Shown here piece after piece: positions 57,015 to 64,000 of a stretch of DNA of 64,000 nt. The notes under the pieces were generated by a model. That model was not told where the DNA came from, ran no database searches, and was given only the letters and a program-made list of their open reading frames with translations. Source of the DNA: Mycolicibacterium hodleri (GTDB lineage: Bacteria; Actinomycetota; Actinomycetes; Mycobacteriales; Mycobacteriaceae); the NCBI RefSeq assembly GCF_006439015.1, contig NZ_RCZG01000019.1:3691-67690 (forward strand). The letters are read 5' to 3'. Every line of letters starts with the position of its first letter. Position 1 is the stretch's first letter. The translations under genes and the position numbers were made by a program.

Positions 57015-57866
57015 GTGTCTGTCACCGACGGTAGGTCGCTCGAGCGGCGCGGTCCCAGCCTCGACGAGGGCCTGCTCGGAGTGGGGTTGCTACTCGGTCC
57101 CGCGAACGTAATCATGCAGATGGCCAGGCCGGGCGTTGGCTACGGGGTGCTGGAGAGTCGGGTCGAGAGCGGCCGGGTCGACCGTCACCCGATCAAGAGG
57201 GCCCGCACCACGTTCACCTACCTGGCCGTGGCGGGCAGCGGCAGCGACGACCAGAAGGCCGCGTTCCGGCGCGCGGTGAACAAGGTCCACGCGCAGGTGT
57301 ACTCCACCGACGAGAGCCCGGTGCAGTACAACGCCTTCGACCAAGACCTGCAGATGTGGGTTGCCGCATGCCTGTACAAGGGCGCCGTCGACTCATATCG
57401 GACGTTCGTCGGGGAGATGGACGACGAGACCGCCGATCGCCACTATGCCGAGGGCATGTCGCTGGGTACCACCCTGCAGGTGCCGGCGGGGATGTGGCCT
57501 GTCGACCGCGCCGCCTTCGACGCCTACTGGCGGGAACAGCTTGCCAAGGTGCACATCGACGACACCGTCCGCGAGTATCTGTACCCCATTGCAGTCAGTC
57601 GAGTTCGCGGCGTGAAGCTGCCGGGACCACTGCAGCGTTGGAATGAGGACCTCGCGCTGCTGATCACGACCGGCTTTCTGCCCCAACGTTTCCGGGATGA
57701 AATGCAGCTGGAGTGGGATGCCCGCAGGCAGCGGCGCTTCGACCAGTTGATGAATGTGTTGAGAACCGCCACTCACCTGTCGCCTCGGTTCGTCCGGCAG
57801 TTCCCGTTCAACGTCCTCCTCAAGGATCTCGACTGGCGGATCAGGACCGGCCGCCCACTGGTGTAG
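57015..57866 (+). CDS. DUF2236 / MpaB-type oxygenase-like protein (Rv0276-like)
   Basis: 283 residues. Typical DUF2236 blocks are present: LLLGPANVIMQMARPGVGYG near 24, TFTYLAVAGSGSDDQKAAFR near 62, VHAQVYS near 92 and the helix-rich end. Members related to latex-clearing protein bind haem b, with an axial His near the RAVNKVHAQV segment. GTG 57015 is chosen because GAGGGG lies 8 bp before it; ATG 57000 is an alternative. Neighbouring order matches Rv0276. Confidence 0.82.
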   Translation: MSVTDGRSLERRGPSLDEGLLGVGLLLGPANVIMQMARPGVGYGVLESRVESGRVDRHPIKRARTTFTYLAVAGSGSDDQKAAFRRAVNKVHAQVYSTDESPVQYNAFDQDLQMWVAACLYKGAVDSYRTFVGEMDDETADRHYAEGMSLGTTLQVPAGMWPVDRAAFDAYWREQLAKVHIDDTVREYLYPIAVSRVRGVKLPGPLQRWNEDLALLITTGFLPQRFRDEMQLEWDARRQRRFDQLMNVLRTATHLSPRFVRQFPFNVLLKDLDWRIRTGRPLV

Positions 57867-57899
57867 CCAGTTCCGGTTTCCCGCGTAGGGTCGGCAGAC

Positions 57900-58825
57900 G
57901 TGCGACCTGACCGAGATGGACGAGACACCTGGAACATCACGACCAGCGTGGGGTCGACGGCCCTGTTCGTCGCCGCCGCAAGGGCATTGGAGGCGCAGAA
58001 GCCCGAGCCCCTGGCGCTGGACCCGTACGCCGAGATCTTCTGCAGGGCCGTCGGTGGTGAGTGGGCGACGTGCTCGACGGTACGGCCTCGGGCAGCCACG
58101 GGACGCAGCTCCTCGAGACGGAGTTCGGTGGCCACTTCGTCTCCTTCCAAGGCGCGCGCACCAGGTACTTCGACGCGTACTTCGCCAAAGCCGTCGCGGC
58201 CGGTGTGCGCCAAGTCGTCATCCTCGCGGCAGGGCTCGACTCGCGGGCGTACCGACTGCCGTGGCCGGGCGGGACGGTGGTCTACGAGCTCGACCAACCC
58301 AAGGTGTTGGAATTCAAGCGTGACGTGCTGGCCGAACATGGGGACTCCCCGCGGGCCGACCGCCGCGAGGTCGCCGTAGACCTGCGCGACGACTGGCCGC
58401 TGGCGCTCGTCGACAGCGGTTTCGACCCCTCGATTCCCACCGCCTGGATCGCCGAAGGGCTCCTCATCTATCTGCCCGCGATTGCCCAGGAGCAGTTGTT
58501 CGCAGGCATCGACGCCCTTTCCAGTTCAGGCAGCTGGGTGGCCGTCGAGGAAGGCAGGCCCATGCCAGACCAGGTCTTCGCGGCCAAGCAAAAGGAGGAA
58601 CGCGACGCCGGCCAGTCGGGCACCTTCTTCACCCTCATCTACAACGAGCAGATCGCGCCGGCCGAGGAGTGGTTCGGCGCCCACGGCTGGCACGCCACCG
58701 CCACGCCGCTGTCCGGCTACCTCGCCGATGTCGGAAGGCCGATACCGCCCGATGACCCGGATGCCGGTCCCATGGCGGCGGCGAACAGTCTGGTCAGCGC
58801 CGTCAAGGGAGCGGGCTCCTCGTGA
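57900..58825 (+). pseudogene. SAM-dependent methyltransferase (Rv0281-type), interrupted by a frameshift
   Basis: From GTG 57900 the frame reads the normal N-terminus of a mycobacterial class I methyltransferase (DTWNITTSVGSTALFVAAAR... LDPYAEIFCRAVGGEW). Near 58060 the homology moves to another frame, which continues to the end (ARTRYFDAYFAKAVAAGVRQ, ILAAGLDSRAYRLPWPGG, TAWIAEGLLIYLPA). A one-base loss in GTGGGCGACG would explain it. The second part alone from GTG 58061 lacks the substrate-cap region. It may be a true pseudogene or a sequencing indel. Confidence 0.78.
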
Positions 58826-58831
58826 AAGCCG

Positions 58832-60073
58832 TCAGGAAAACATGAAGGGGCGCAGGAAGCGCGTCATCCTGCGGAGGTAGTCCGGCTGACTGACGTGCAG
58901 CACGTGGTTGCCGGGGAACCAGTGAAACGCGCAGCGATCCCAGTGCCGCCAGAGCAATTCGGCCTGCTCCGGGGGTGCCAGACGGTCGCCGAGACCGGTG
59001 ATGATGAGCCGCCGATCCTTGGGTATCAGCGGCGCGTAGTTCAGCGGTGAGTGGTAGGCCGACGCGGCAGCGGATTCTTCGCGGTTGGTGCCCGTCACCC
59101 GATTGCCCACCTTGACCAGAAGGTTGGCCGGAAACCAGTCATCGAACGCGGCGTCCGGCGTGACGACCGGAACATTGGGGATGACGGCCTGGATGCGGTC
59201 GTCGACAGCGGCTATCAGTGCCGAGGTGTACCCGCCGAGCGACATGCCCGTCAGCGCGATCCGGTCGACGCCGGTGTGCTCGAGGTAGTCGAGCACCGAG
59301 CGGAAGTCGTGGACCGCCTGTGCCATCGACTCCGCGAAACCGGACATCCCGTCGGCGAAGTAGCCGTAACCGCTGTAGGGGGAGAACCTCTCGGCGCGAC
59401 GCCCGTGGAACGGCAGCGTGTAGAGCAGCACGTCGTAACCCGAGCGGTAGAACCACGGCAGCGAAAAGAACAGCCCGTTGAACAGGTACGCAGAACCCAT
59501 GAAGCCGTGAATCAGGCAGAGTGTGGGACGCGGACCGTCGCCGTGCTGCCAGTGCTGGGCATGCACCACGTTGTTGCGTTCGTACCCGCGCCGCTTCTCC
59601 CGCACCGTGGGGTTGATCGCCTCGAAGCTGCTCCTGAATCTGATGTTGTGCACGGGGCCATGGGCTGTCCACTCGGCGATCGGGTTCGCGGGCCGCGAGG
59701 CGACCCGCGGTGGCTCCGTGGGCGCGGGGAAGGACAGCTCCGGATCCTTCGCCGCCCCCAGCTCGGCATAGAAGCTCGCGGCATCACGTTCGGCCCGAGT
59801 ATCTCTGGGCCGCAACGCCGCACTGGCGACGCGGGGCAGCATGGCGGCGCCGACGAGCGAGGCGATGGCTGTCCGTAGGCCCAGATCTGCGATCGCCGAC
59901 GAGTCGACGATGAGCTTCTGCTGCATCGTCAGGTCGACGCGCCGCGGCAGGCCGCCACGGGTGGCATCGGCGCCTGCGACGTCGGGGACGGGGATGGGGG
60001 GATCGACGTTGGCGGCGACGTCGGGCTGCGAACTGGACACGCGCGATGCTAACCCGCCCGCCCACTCGTTCAT
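58832..60073 (-). CDS. alpha/beta hydrolase (Rv0293c-like)
   Basis: 413 residues. A long N-terminal region of about 130 residues includes a weakly hydrophobic helix (LRTAIASLVGAAMLPRVASA) and precedes the hydrolase core: oxyanion HGFMGSAYLF near 188, nucleophile TGMSLGGYTSAL with Ser near 272, acid in TGLGDRLAPP near 365 and base His in GNHVLHVSQP near 392. Substrate unknown. It overlaps the glycosyltransferase gene by 4 bp (60070-60073). I link it to Rv0293c by size and neighbourhood only. Confidence 0.82.
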   Translation of the reverse strand: MNEWAGGLASRVSSSQPDVAANVDPPIPVPDVAGADATRGGLPRRVDLTMQQKLIVDSSAIADLGLRTAIASLVGAAMLPRVASAALRPRDTRAERDAASFYAELGAAKDPELSFPAPTEPPRVASRPANPIAEWTAHGPVHNIRFRSSFEAINPTVREKRRGYERNNVVHAQHWQHGDGPRPTLCLIHGFMGSAYLFNGLFFSLPWFYRSGYDVLLYTLPFHGRRAERFSPYSGYGYFADGMSGFAESMAQAVHDFRSVLDYLEHTGVDRIALTGMSLGGYTSALIAAVDDRIQAVIPNVPVVTPDAAFDDWFPANLLVKVGNRVTGTNREESAAASAYHSPLNYAPLIPKDRRLIITGLGDRLAPPEQAELLWRHWDRCAFHWFPGNHVLHVSQPDYLRRMTRFLRPFMFS

Positions 60074-61890
60074 TCGAGGCGGTACACCAGCGACGTGCCG
60101 ACCGTGATGGCCGGATAGTGGGCGGCCACCCAGTCGGCGATCTCCCTGCTGTGCGACGCGCTGTGGTTTTCCGATCGGATCACCCGTCCCTGCGGTTGAG
60201 CCGCCCCGCCACGGCCGGCTTCGACGTAGTAGGCGACCCTGCCGGCGTGCACGTCGTCGATGAACTGCGCGAGGGTGGGCGTCGGGTCACCACTCCACCC
60301 GCCGATCGCCATCACCGACGTCCGGGTCGCGAGCTCCAGTGCTGCTGCTGACTGCGACCCGTTGGTGGCTGCCGACCACGGCGTGGTCGTGGTCGTGAGC
60401 ATCTTCGCCAGTTGGCCGTTGGTGGCTTCGTCACCGGTCCACCCGCCGGCTGCGACCCGCTCGGCCAGCCCCGGTGCCGGACGCAAAAGGCTCACGGCGT
60501 TGGGAATGGCGCCGTGATGCGGAGTCGCGACCGTCGCGACGGTGAATGCGACCGTGCCCGCCGCTGCGGCAGAGGCACCCGCTATGAGCCCCGTGGCCAT
60601 CCACCACCGCCGTCCGACGGCTACGGACAACGCTCCAGTCAGAGTGATCAGCAGGAGCGCCGTCGGCAGCCATACGGGTCCGAAGTGGTTGTGCCGCAAC
60701 AGGACCGACGACCACCATCCGCCCACTCCCAGCAGGACCGCCATCGCGATCCGGCCGTCCCACCCTGCTCGGAGGCGCCAGGCCCAGAGCGTACTGAGGC
60801 CGACGAGCGCGCCGATCGCGGGTGCCAGTGCGACGGTGTAGTACGGGTGGATGGTGCCCTGCATGTAACTGAAGACCAGGACCGTCACCAGCAGCCAACC
60901 GCCCCAGGATAGGAGTGCCGCCCACTCGTCACGGCCGAGTCGGCCGCGCGCAGCGAGATATCCGCCGAAGGCGACGGCGAGCAGCGCGACGGGCAGCAGC
61001 CAGGAGATCTCGTTGCCCATTTCTGTGGTGAACAGCCGGTGTAGACCGGTCGAGGTGTTTCTCGCCCCTACTGTCGCTGCGCCCCAATCCGATTCGTGTC
61101 CCTCCAGCCGACCCAATCCGTTGTAGCCGAAGGCGAGGTTCAACACCGAGTTATCCGTCGAACCGCCGATGTACGGCCGCGCCGTCGCTGGTGTCAGCTG
61201 TACGGCAAGCACCCACCAACCGGCCGAGACGACCAACGCGGCTAGGGCTCCTGTCAAGTGCAGCAATCGATTTCGCCACGCCGTCGGCGCAGCCGTCAGA
61301 TACGCCAGTCCGAATCCCGGCAGCACCAGGAAGCCCTGCAGCATCTTGGTGAGAAACGCGGTGCCCAGCACGACGCCGACGAGGGTCAACCACGGCCACG
61401 ACGCCACCTGCACGGCACGCGCGAGACCGTAGGCAGCGACCACCAGTAGGAGCACCAGGAGAGCGTCGGGGTTGTTGAAGCGGAACATCAGCGCGGCCGC
61501 GGGCGTACCCGCCAGGACGGCACCGGCGATCAGACCCGCGACGGCCCCCTGGTCGGGGTGGGACACCACCCGCCGGACAGCCGCGAACAGCACCGCGACC
61601 GCAGTGACGCCCATCACCGCCTGGGGGACCAGCACCGACCAACTGTTCATGCCGAACAGGCGCACCGACAGGCCAGTCACCCACAGCGACGCCGGAGGCT
61701 TGTCCACCGTGATGAAGTTTCGCGCGTCGAGCGACCCGAAGAACCACGCCGACCAACTCTGTGAGCCGGCCTGCGCTGCAGCGGCATAGAAGGCGTTGCC
61801 GTAGTCGGACGCGGCGAGGTCCCACAGATACATTGCGGCGGTGCACGCCAGCAGGGCAGCAAGTCCCGCGCGTGGCCACCGGATAGTCAC
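60070..61890 (-). CDS. GT39/ArnT-like membrane glycosyltransferase
   Basis: A 606-residue GT-C enzyme with about twelve transmembrane helices up to residue 450 and a C-terminal extracytoplasmic domain. Typical for the family are the first-loop acids in DYGNAFYAAAAQ near 28 and the FITVDKPPASLWV motif near 59. Such enzymes transfer a sugar from a polyprenyl-phosphate donor to envelope acceptors. The soluble C-terminus (VMAIGGWSGDPTPTLAQFID) resembles the mannosyltransferase tail found in actinobacteria. The start is GTG 61890. Confidence 0.88.
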   Translation of the reverse strand: MTIRWPRAGLAALLACTAAMYLWDLAASDYGNAFYAAAAQAGSQSWSAWFFGSLDARNFITVDKPPASLWVTGLSVRLFGMNSWSVLVPQAVMGVTAVAVLFAAVRRVVSHPDQGAVAGLIAGAVLAGTPAAALMFRFNNPDALLVLLLVVAAYGLARAVQVASWPWLTLVGVVLGTAFLTKMLQGFLVLPGFGLAYLTAAPTAWRNRLLHLTGALAALVVSAGWWVLAVQLTPATARPYIGGSTDNSVLNLAFGYNGLGRLEGHESDWGAATVGARNTSTGLHRLFTTEMGNEISWLLPVALLAVAFGGYLAARGRLGRDEWAALLSWGGWLLVTVLVFSYMQGTIHPYYTVALAPAIGALVGLSTLWAWRLRAGWDGRIAMAVLLGVGGWWSSVLLRHNHFGPVWLPTALLLITLTGALSVAVGRRWWMATGLIAGASAAAAGTVAFTVATVATPHHGAIPNAVSLLRPAPGLAERVAAGGWTGDEATNGQLAKMLTTTTTPWSAATNGSQSAAALELATRTSVMAIGGWSGDPTPTLAQFIDDVHAGRVAYYVEAGRGGAAQPQGRVIRSENHSASHSREIADWVAAHYPAITVGTSLVYRLE

Positions 61891-61919
61891 GAATGCAGCT
61901 AACCCCCGGTCGCTGCCAA

Positions 61920-62807
61920 TCAGCTGTGGATCGGCAGTCCGAAGAGTCGTGCGGCGTTGTCGTGGAACACGCCTCGCAGCCAGTCGGCGTCGACGTCCTC
62001 CAGTGTCGTCAGCACCTGCATGGCCTCGAGGTAGCCGTACGGGATGTTGGGAAAGTCGCTTCCGAACAGGATTCGGTCACCAAGCGCGACGAGGCGTGAT
62101 CGGTCGTCGGCCGGGAAGGGCGCCGTCTCCTCCATGAACGGCGTGAAGGCCATCGTCGTGTCCAGTCTTACCTCGGGGTATGTCTCGCAGAGGTCCAGGA
62201 AGTCCGTGTACTCGGGCATGCCCATGTGCGCCACGATCAGGAACAGGCGGGGGTAGCGGGCCAACACCTCACGGATCGGCTCGGGCCCCGTGTGCGCCCC
62301 CGGCTGTGGGCCGGAGCCGCAGTGGATGACGACGGGAACCCGAGCTTCTTCGATCACTCCCCACACTCCGTCGAGCAGCGGGTCCGTCGGGTCGTAGCCG
62401 CCGACCTGGACGTGGGCCTTGAACACCCGGGTGCCGCCGTCGATCGCGGCGGTGACGTACTCCTCGGCGCCCGACTCGGGATAGAACGTCGCGGTCGGCA
62501 GGCAGTCAGGCGTGGTCGACGCGAACTGAGCGGCCCACTGATTGAGCCAGGCAGCCATCTGGGGCTTATGGGGGTAGACCAGCGAGGTGAAGGCGCGGAC
62601 GCCGAAACCTCGCAGCGTTTCGAGCCGATCGCGTTCGTCGGTGCGGTAAGCGATCGGCCAGGTCCGACCCACCAGCGGTCCGGCACTGTCGAAGTACTGC
62701 CACACCTTGTCCATGACGCGCTTCGGCATGAAATGGGTGTGCACGTCGACGATGCCCGGCAACTCCAACGATTCCCAGATTGCCCGTACGGCCTTTGCTT
62801 CGTCCAT
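61920..62807 (-). CDS. amidohydrolase 2-family metal-dependent hydrolase
   Basis: A 295-residue TIM-barrel enzyme. The metal-binding blocks are VDVHTHFMP near 20, HCGSGPQPG near 163, VAHMGMPEY near 192 and FGSDFPNIPYG near 250, as in ACMSD-type decarboxylases and lactonases. ATG 62807 is preferred, since ATG 62828 would overlap the start codon of the divergent tam gene. No ribosome-binding site is obvious for either. The substrate is unknown. Confidence 0.86.
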   Translation of the reverse strand: MDEAKAVRAIWESLELPGIVDVHTHFMPKRVMDKVWQYFDSAGPLVGRTWPIAYRTDERDRLETLRGFGVRAFTSLVYPHKPQMAAWLNQWAAQFASTTPDCLPTATFYPESGAEEYVTAAIDGGTRVFKAHVQVGGYDPTDPLLDGVWGVIEEARVPVVIHCGSGPQPGAHTGPEPIREVLARYPRLFLIVAHMGMPEYTDFLDLCETYPEVRLDTTMAFTPFMEETAPFPADDRSRLVALGDRILFGSDFPNIPYGYLEAMQVLTTLEDVDADWLRGVFHDNAARLFGLPIHS

Positions 62808-62826
62808 CGTCAGACAGGATGTCACC

Positions 62827-63591
62827 ATGTGGAACCCCGATGTCTACCTGGCCTTCGCGGACCACCGCGGGCGTCCGTTCTACGACCTGCTCTCGCGGGT
62901 GGGCGCCGAATCGCCGCGTCGCGTGGTCGACCTCGGTTGCGGGCCGGGGAACCTGACGCTGACACTGACGGACCGCTGGCCGGACGCCGTCATCGAGGCC
63001 GTCGACAGCTCGCAGGAGATGGTCGACGCGGCCCGCGCGCGCGGGCTGGATGCGAGCCTCGGCGAACTGGAGGCATGGGCGCCGAAGCCCGACACGGACG
63101 TGGTACTGAGCAACGCGGCATTGCAGTGGGTCCCTAGCCACCGGGAGCTGCTGGTCCGCTGGGCCGGTGAGCTGCCTGCCGGCGCGTGGATCGCGATGCA
63201 GGTGCCCGGCAACTTCGACGCCCCCTCACACGCTGCGGTGCGCGAGTTGGCGAGCAGCCCGAGATGGTTGGATGCCCTGCGCGACATCCCGTTTCGCGTG
63301 GGGAAGGTAGTGGACTCGGCGGTCGAATACGCCGCGCTGCTCAGCGATGCCGACTGCGCCGTCGACACCTGGGAGACCACCTACGTGCACGAGCTCACCG
63401 GCGAACATCCGGTACTGGACTGGATTACGGGCACTGCGCTTACCCCGGTGAAAGGTGCTCTCGACGAGCAGGATTGGCAGAGATTCCGCAACGAGCTGAT
63501 CCCGGTGCTCGATGCTCGGTACCCGGCCCGGCCCGACGGGCGCACGCTCTTCCCGTTCCGCCGGATCTTCGTCGTCGCCCGGGTGGCTTAG
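62827..63591 (+). CDS. tam: trans-aconitate 2-methyltransferase
   Basis: A 254-residue SAM-dependent methyltransferase. Motif I is VVDLGCGPGNLTLTL near 36, acidic SAM contact VIEAVDSSQEM near 56, and motif IV VVLSNAALQWVP near 95. The start MWNPDVYLAFADHRGRPFYD and the block AGELPAGAWIAMQVPGNFDA are characteristic of Tam, which detoxifies trans-aconitate by methylation. AGGA precedes the ATG. M. tuberculosis Rv0294 is the corresponding gene. Confidence 0.9.
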   Translation: MWNPDVYLAFADHRGRPFYDLLSRVGAESPRRVVDLGCGPGNLTLTLTDRWPDAVIEAVDSSQEMVDAARARGLDASLGELEAWAPKPDTDVVLSNAALQWVPSHRELLVRWAGELPAGAWIAMQVPGNFDAPSHAAVRELASSPRWLDALRDIPFRVGKVVDSAVEYAALLSDADCAVDTWETTYVHELTGEHPVLDWITGTALTPVKGALDEQDWQRFRNELIPVLDARYPARPDGRTLFPFRRIFVVARVA

Positions 63592-63600
63592 CGGCCGACC

Positions 63601-64000
63601 TCAGCGCGGCCCTTGGTTCGCGTCGGCCAGCGCGGCTGACGCGGCGGCGCGACGCATCTCGATCGCCTCGCCGAGGCTGCGGGCCAATCGCGGGTTGGCC
63701 CGCACCACTTCGCTGATCGCGTCGCGGGGTACGGAGACAATGGTGGTGTCCGCGGTCGCGACCACTCCGCTGACCGCCCGCTGCCGGGTCAGCGCGGTGC
63801 TGCCGATGTAGTCGCCGACGCCGAGATGGCCGATGGTCAACTCCCCACCGTCCCCGCCGTACACGACCATCGCCACGCTGCCTTCGGTGATGAATCCGAT
63901 TGCGTCGGGGACGGTATCGGCGCCCTGGATCGTCTCGCCCTCGGCGTAGGCGAGCCGACGGCCGTGGGCGGTCATCGTGGCGACGGCCTCGTCGCCCAGA
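63601..64000 (-). CDS. cyclic nucleotide-binding-domain protein, 5' end outside the window
   Basis: At least 133 residues of open frame reach the window edge without a start being required. The visible part is a cNMP-binding domain (FITEGSVAMVVYGGDGGELT, then LGVGDYIGSTALTRQRAVSG) followed by a helix (VRANPRLARSLGEAIEMRRA). The phosphate-binding cassette is altered (GSTALTRQ), so nucleotide binding is uncertain. The layout resembles the C-terminus of MscS-type channels with a cNMP domain, but the membrane part would be beyond 64000. Confidence 0.72.
   Translation of the reverse strand, partial: LGDEAVATMTAHGRRLAYAEGETIQGADTVPDAIGFITEGSVAMVVYGGDGGELTIGHLGVGDYIGSTALTRQRAVSGVVATADTTIVSVPRDAISEVVRANPRLARSLGEAIEMRRAAASAALADANQGPR

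Overview
The window is high-GC actinobacterial DNA and most probably comes from a fast-growing mycobacterium (Mycolicibacterium type). The indications are a WS/DGAT wax-ester synthase, a hemophore-like secreted protein, several FadD/FadE enzymes, a LigD-type polymerase-domain protein, frequent GTG starts with 4-bp gene overlaps, and a gene order at 43-58 kb that matches, from memory, the M. tuberculosis Rv0269c-Rv0276 neighbourhood (polymerase-domain gene, fadD2, fadE6, Rv0272c, Rv0274, Rv0275c, Rv0276), with a tam-like gene further right. No rRNA, tRNA, CRISPR array or insertion sequence was recognised.

Layout. 0-9 kb: a tightly packed plus-strand operon of redox and detoxification enzymes (Asp-type alpha/beta hydrolase, disulfide reductase, Ser-type haloperoxidase-like hydrolase, isochorismatase-like hydrolase, MBL protein, PPOX flavoprotein, an internally duplicated membrane protein, a MOSC-ferredoxin-reductase fusion). 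9.2-12.6 kb: a copper module (CsoR with its operator, a His-rich/YHS permease, a lipoprotein multicopper oxidase). 12.9-14.1 kb: a damaged LysR gene and a small membrane-anchored protein. 14.4-20 kb: a lipid cluster (WS/DGAT divergent from a KAS III pair and an acyl-CoA synthetase). 20.2-29.2 kb: a minus-strand envelope/stress island containing an ECF sigma factor with a Rieske membrane protein as probable anti-sigma partner, a TatA, a cupredoxin-metallophosphoesterase operon, three small secreted proteins and a second ECF sigma factor. 29-35 kb: hemerythrin, NDH-2-like, esterase and regulator genes. 35-43 kb: an indolepyruvate oxidoreductase fusion, hemophore-like protein, UvrA paralogue and STAS protein. 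43-64 kb: the conserved fad region, interrupted by an amino-acid operon, then a GT39-type transferase, amidohydrolase, tam and a cNMP-binding protein cut by the window edge.

The most unusual content is in 14-30 kb. A roughly 350-bp near-identical direct repeat (14047-14396 and 29249-29646) brackets about 15 kb; one copy carries an intact hemerythrin gene and the other only its 3' half. Inside, five minus-strand transcription units each carry the same upstream element, TGTAAC-N8-CTAY, 58-98 bp before the start codon. The units begin with the ECF sigma gene itself, tatA, the cupredoxin operon and two small secreted proteins. This looks like a self-contained, autoregulated ECF regulon in which a membrane-tethered Rieske cluster may sense redox state. 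A second sigma gene with a truncated partner sits directly against the repeat.

Several genes are broken or doubtful: LysR at 12.9 kb, TetR at 20.4 kb, a gene at 22.3 kb, a HAD dehalogenase at 25 kb and a methyltransferase at 58 kb. Some of these could be sequencing indels rather than true pseudogenes. Comparisons with named mycobacterial genes are from memory and were not searched.
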